The notes under the pieces: model-generated
Told to the model about the DNA's origin: nothing
The model's database searches: none
What the model saw: the letters and a program-made list of their open reading frames with translations, nothing else
Shown: positions 63,410-64,000 of the stretch, piece by piece
Position numbering within the stretch: position 1 is the stretch's first letter
How the letters are laid out: each line of letters begins with the position of its first letter
From: Candidatus Rifleibacteriota bacterium
Lineage (GTDB): Bacteria > Muiribacteriota > Ozemobacteria > Ozemobacterales > Ozemobacteraceae
NCBI GenBank assembly: GCA_012520995.1
Contig: JAAYNI010000013.1
Coordinates: forward strand, 55,493 to 119,492
Length of the DNA: 64,000 nucleotides
Direction of reading: 5' to 3'
Made by a program: the position numbers and the translations under genes

Positions 63410-64000
63410 ATGAACAAATTGCGTAAAAGAGCCTGCTGGCTTTTAACTTTGTTCTTTGGTTTCTCAGTTTTATATCCTGCATGGTCAGGCAGCTTTTTCG
63501 ATACGCTGACAGATGCTGCTGAGCAAGAGCAGGCTGGAGTCTATTATGAAGAACCATATTATTATCAAGTAGATTTCGAAGAGGAGACACCTCCTTCAAG
63601 CGAACCTGTAAAAGAAGAATCAAAAGAAGGCGATCCTGAAAAAGAATCCGGTGAAACGCAGGAAGATGGAGAAGATAGCAGCGAATCGGAAAAAACGCCT
63701 GTAGATCCAAGAGAGGCTATGGCAGAAGCTATGGCTAGGGTCTTGTCAGCCTTTTTTCCTGCTGGACAAGCTCCTAGCGCAGATTTAATCAAGTTTGTTA
63801 CTCAGGAATCTGTGACTTCCGAACCTGACAATCCGGAACCTGATAATCCCGAACCTGATAATCCCAATCCTGACAATCCCGATCCTGACAATCCCGATCC
63901 TGACAATCCGGAACCTGATAATCCCAATCCTGACAATCCCGATCCTGACAATCCGGAACCTGATAATCCCGAACCGGATAATCCCAATCCTGACAATCCC
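63410..64000 (+). CDS. Exported protein with tandem PDNP repeats (partial)
   Basis: The frame opens at an ATG behind AAGGGA and runs 197 codons off the right edge. A signal peptide (RKRACWLLTLFFGFSVLYPAW, cleavage near SGS) precedes an acidic Glu/Ser/Pro-rich segment and a short helical part (REAMAEAMARVLSAFFP). The last 60 residues are twelve perfect copies of the pentapeptide xPDNP, where x is Glu, Asn or Asp. It is probably a surface protein with a rigid acidic stalk. The domain beyond the window is unknown. Confidence 0.75.
   Translation, partial: MNKLRKRACWLLTLFFGFSVLYPAWSGSFFDTLTDAAEQEQAGVYYEEPYYYQVDFEEETPPSSEPVKEESKEGDPEKESGETQEDGEDSSESEKTPVDPREAMAEAMARVLSAFFPAGQAPSADLIKFVTQESVTSEPDNPEPDNPEPDNPNPDNPDPDNPDPDNPEPDNPNPDNPDPDNPEPDNPEPDNPNPDNP
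63821..64000 (+). repeat. Twelve 15-bp tandem repeats
   Basis: Twelve units of the form GAACCTGACAATCCC, with variants at the first, ninth and last bases, run to the window edge without interruption. They encode xPDNP. Variation is concentrated in the first codon (GAA, AAT, GAT) and in synonymous third positions. Confidence 0.95.

Noticed and set aside
63802..63996. Minus-strand open frame rich in SGLGLSGSG repeats
   Set aside because: It is the mirror of the 15-bp tandem repeats in the plus-strand exported gene, which has a signal peptide and Shine-Dalgarno sequence. The minus frame is only an echo.
63821..64000. Short regular repeats considered as a CRISPR array
   Set aside because: The units are contiguous 15-mers with no spacers and lie in frame inside a coding sequence.

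Overview
The window reads as part of the chromosome of a diderm (Gram-negative type), flagellated, chemotactic bacterium of about 42% GC. The diderm call rests on an LptF/LptG-type permease, several exported proteins ending in phenylalanine like outer-membrane barrels, and lipoproteins. Motility rests on FlgM, FlgN and CheW. Housekeeping genes (prfC, argS, tmk, purD, prs, ftsH, rph, rdgB) are intact. I cannot fix the phylum. The abundance of TPR and HEAT proteins, zinc ribbons and the very large PPDK-like protein would fit a candidate phylum such as Riflebacteria, but that is a guess.

Layout. 1-3700: release factor 3 and small unknown genes. 4180-6099: a GGCC-type restriction-modification pair lying between repeat-rich spacers. 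6439-10292: a U32 protein, an acidic exported protein, a HAMP membrane protein and a broken gene. 10526-20895: one tight minus-strand run (lptF/G, argS, zinc-ribbon TPR protein, RsbW-like kinase, STAS protein, tmk, GAF-GGDEF, yaaR, rapZ), preceded by a sigma-54 activator. 22180-28533: an outer-membrane protein, GAF-HD-GYP, a degenerate YmdB-like protein and a nucleotide-sugar dehydratase. 28765-31431: a glycine-zipper exported protein, then flgM-flgN. 31658-35884: a 1408-residue phosphotransferase-like protein. 37807-39904: a three-gene envelope cluster. 40048-48183: lplA, an OMP and spoVG, then tRNA-Gln, then glmU (short), prs, a TPR lipoprotein, a small membrane protein and a radical SAM protein. 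48843-57116: lipoprotein, ABC ATPase, HD protein, ftsH, HEAT, metallo-beta-lactamase fold and a possible RibK-like barrel. 57354-61712: M42 peptidase, DUF364, then rph-rdgB-cheW-rubredoxin, with a perfect parS site just past the rubredoxin gene. 62130-64000: an exported protein and a partial gene ending in pentapeptide repeats.

The main unusual features are: (i) a family of intergenic palindromic repeats built from degenerate AGTGG/GAGTGG blocks plus a conserved core, sitting at the 3' ends of genes on both strands; (ii) a perfect 16-bp parS at 59643-59658; (iii) a PPDK-derived ATP-grasp plus phosphohistidine protein that lacks the PEP-binding barrel and carries about 900 extra N-terminal residues; (iv) spoVG-glmU-prs synteny as in Firmicutes, with GlmU lacking its acetyltransferase half; (v) two loci broken at homopolymer runs.

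Both halves of c-di-GMP control are present (GGDEF with an I-site, HD-GYP), each fused to GAF domains, together with a partner-switching pair (STAS and HATPase). The window therefore links signalling, envelope building and motility. All calls come from reading the sequence alone; no database search was run.
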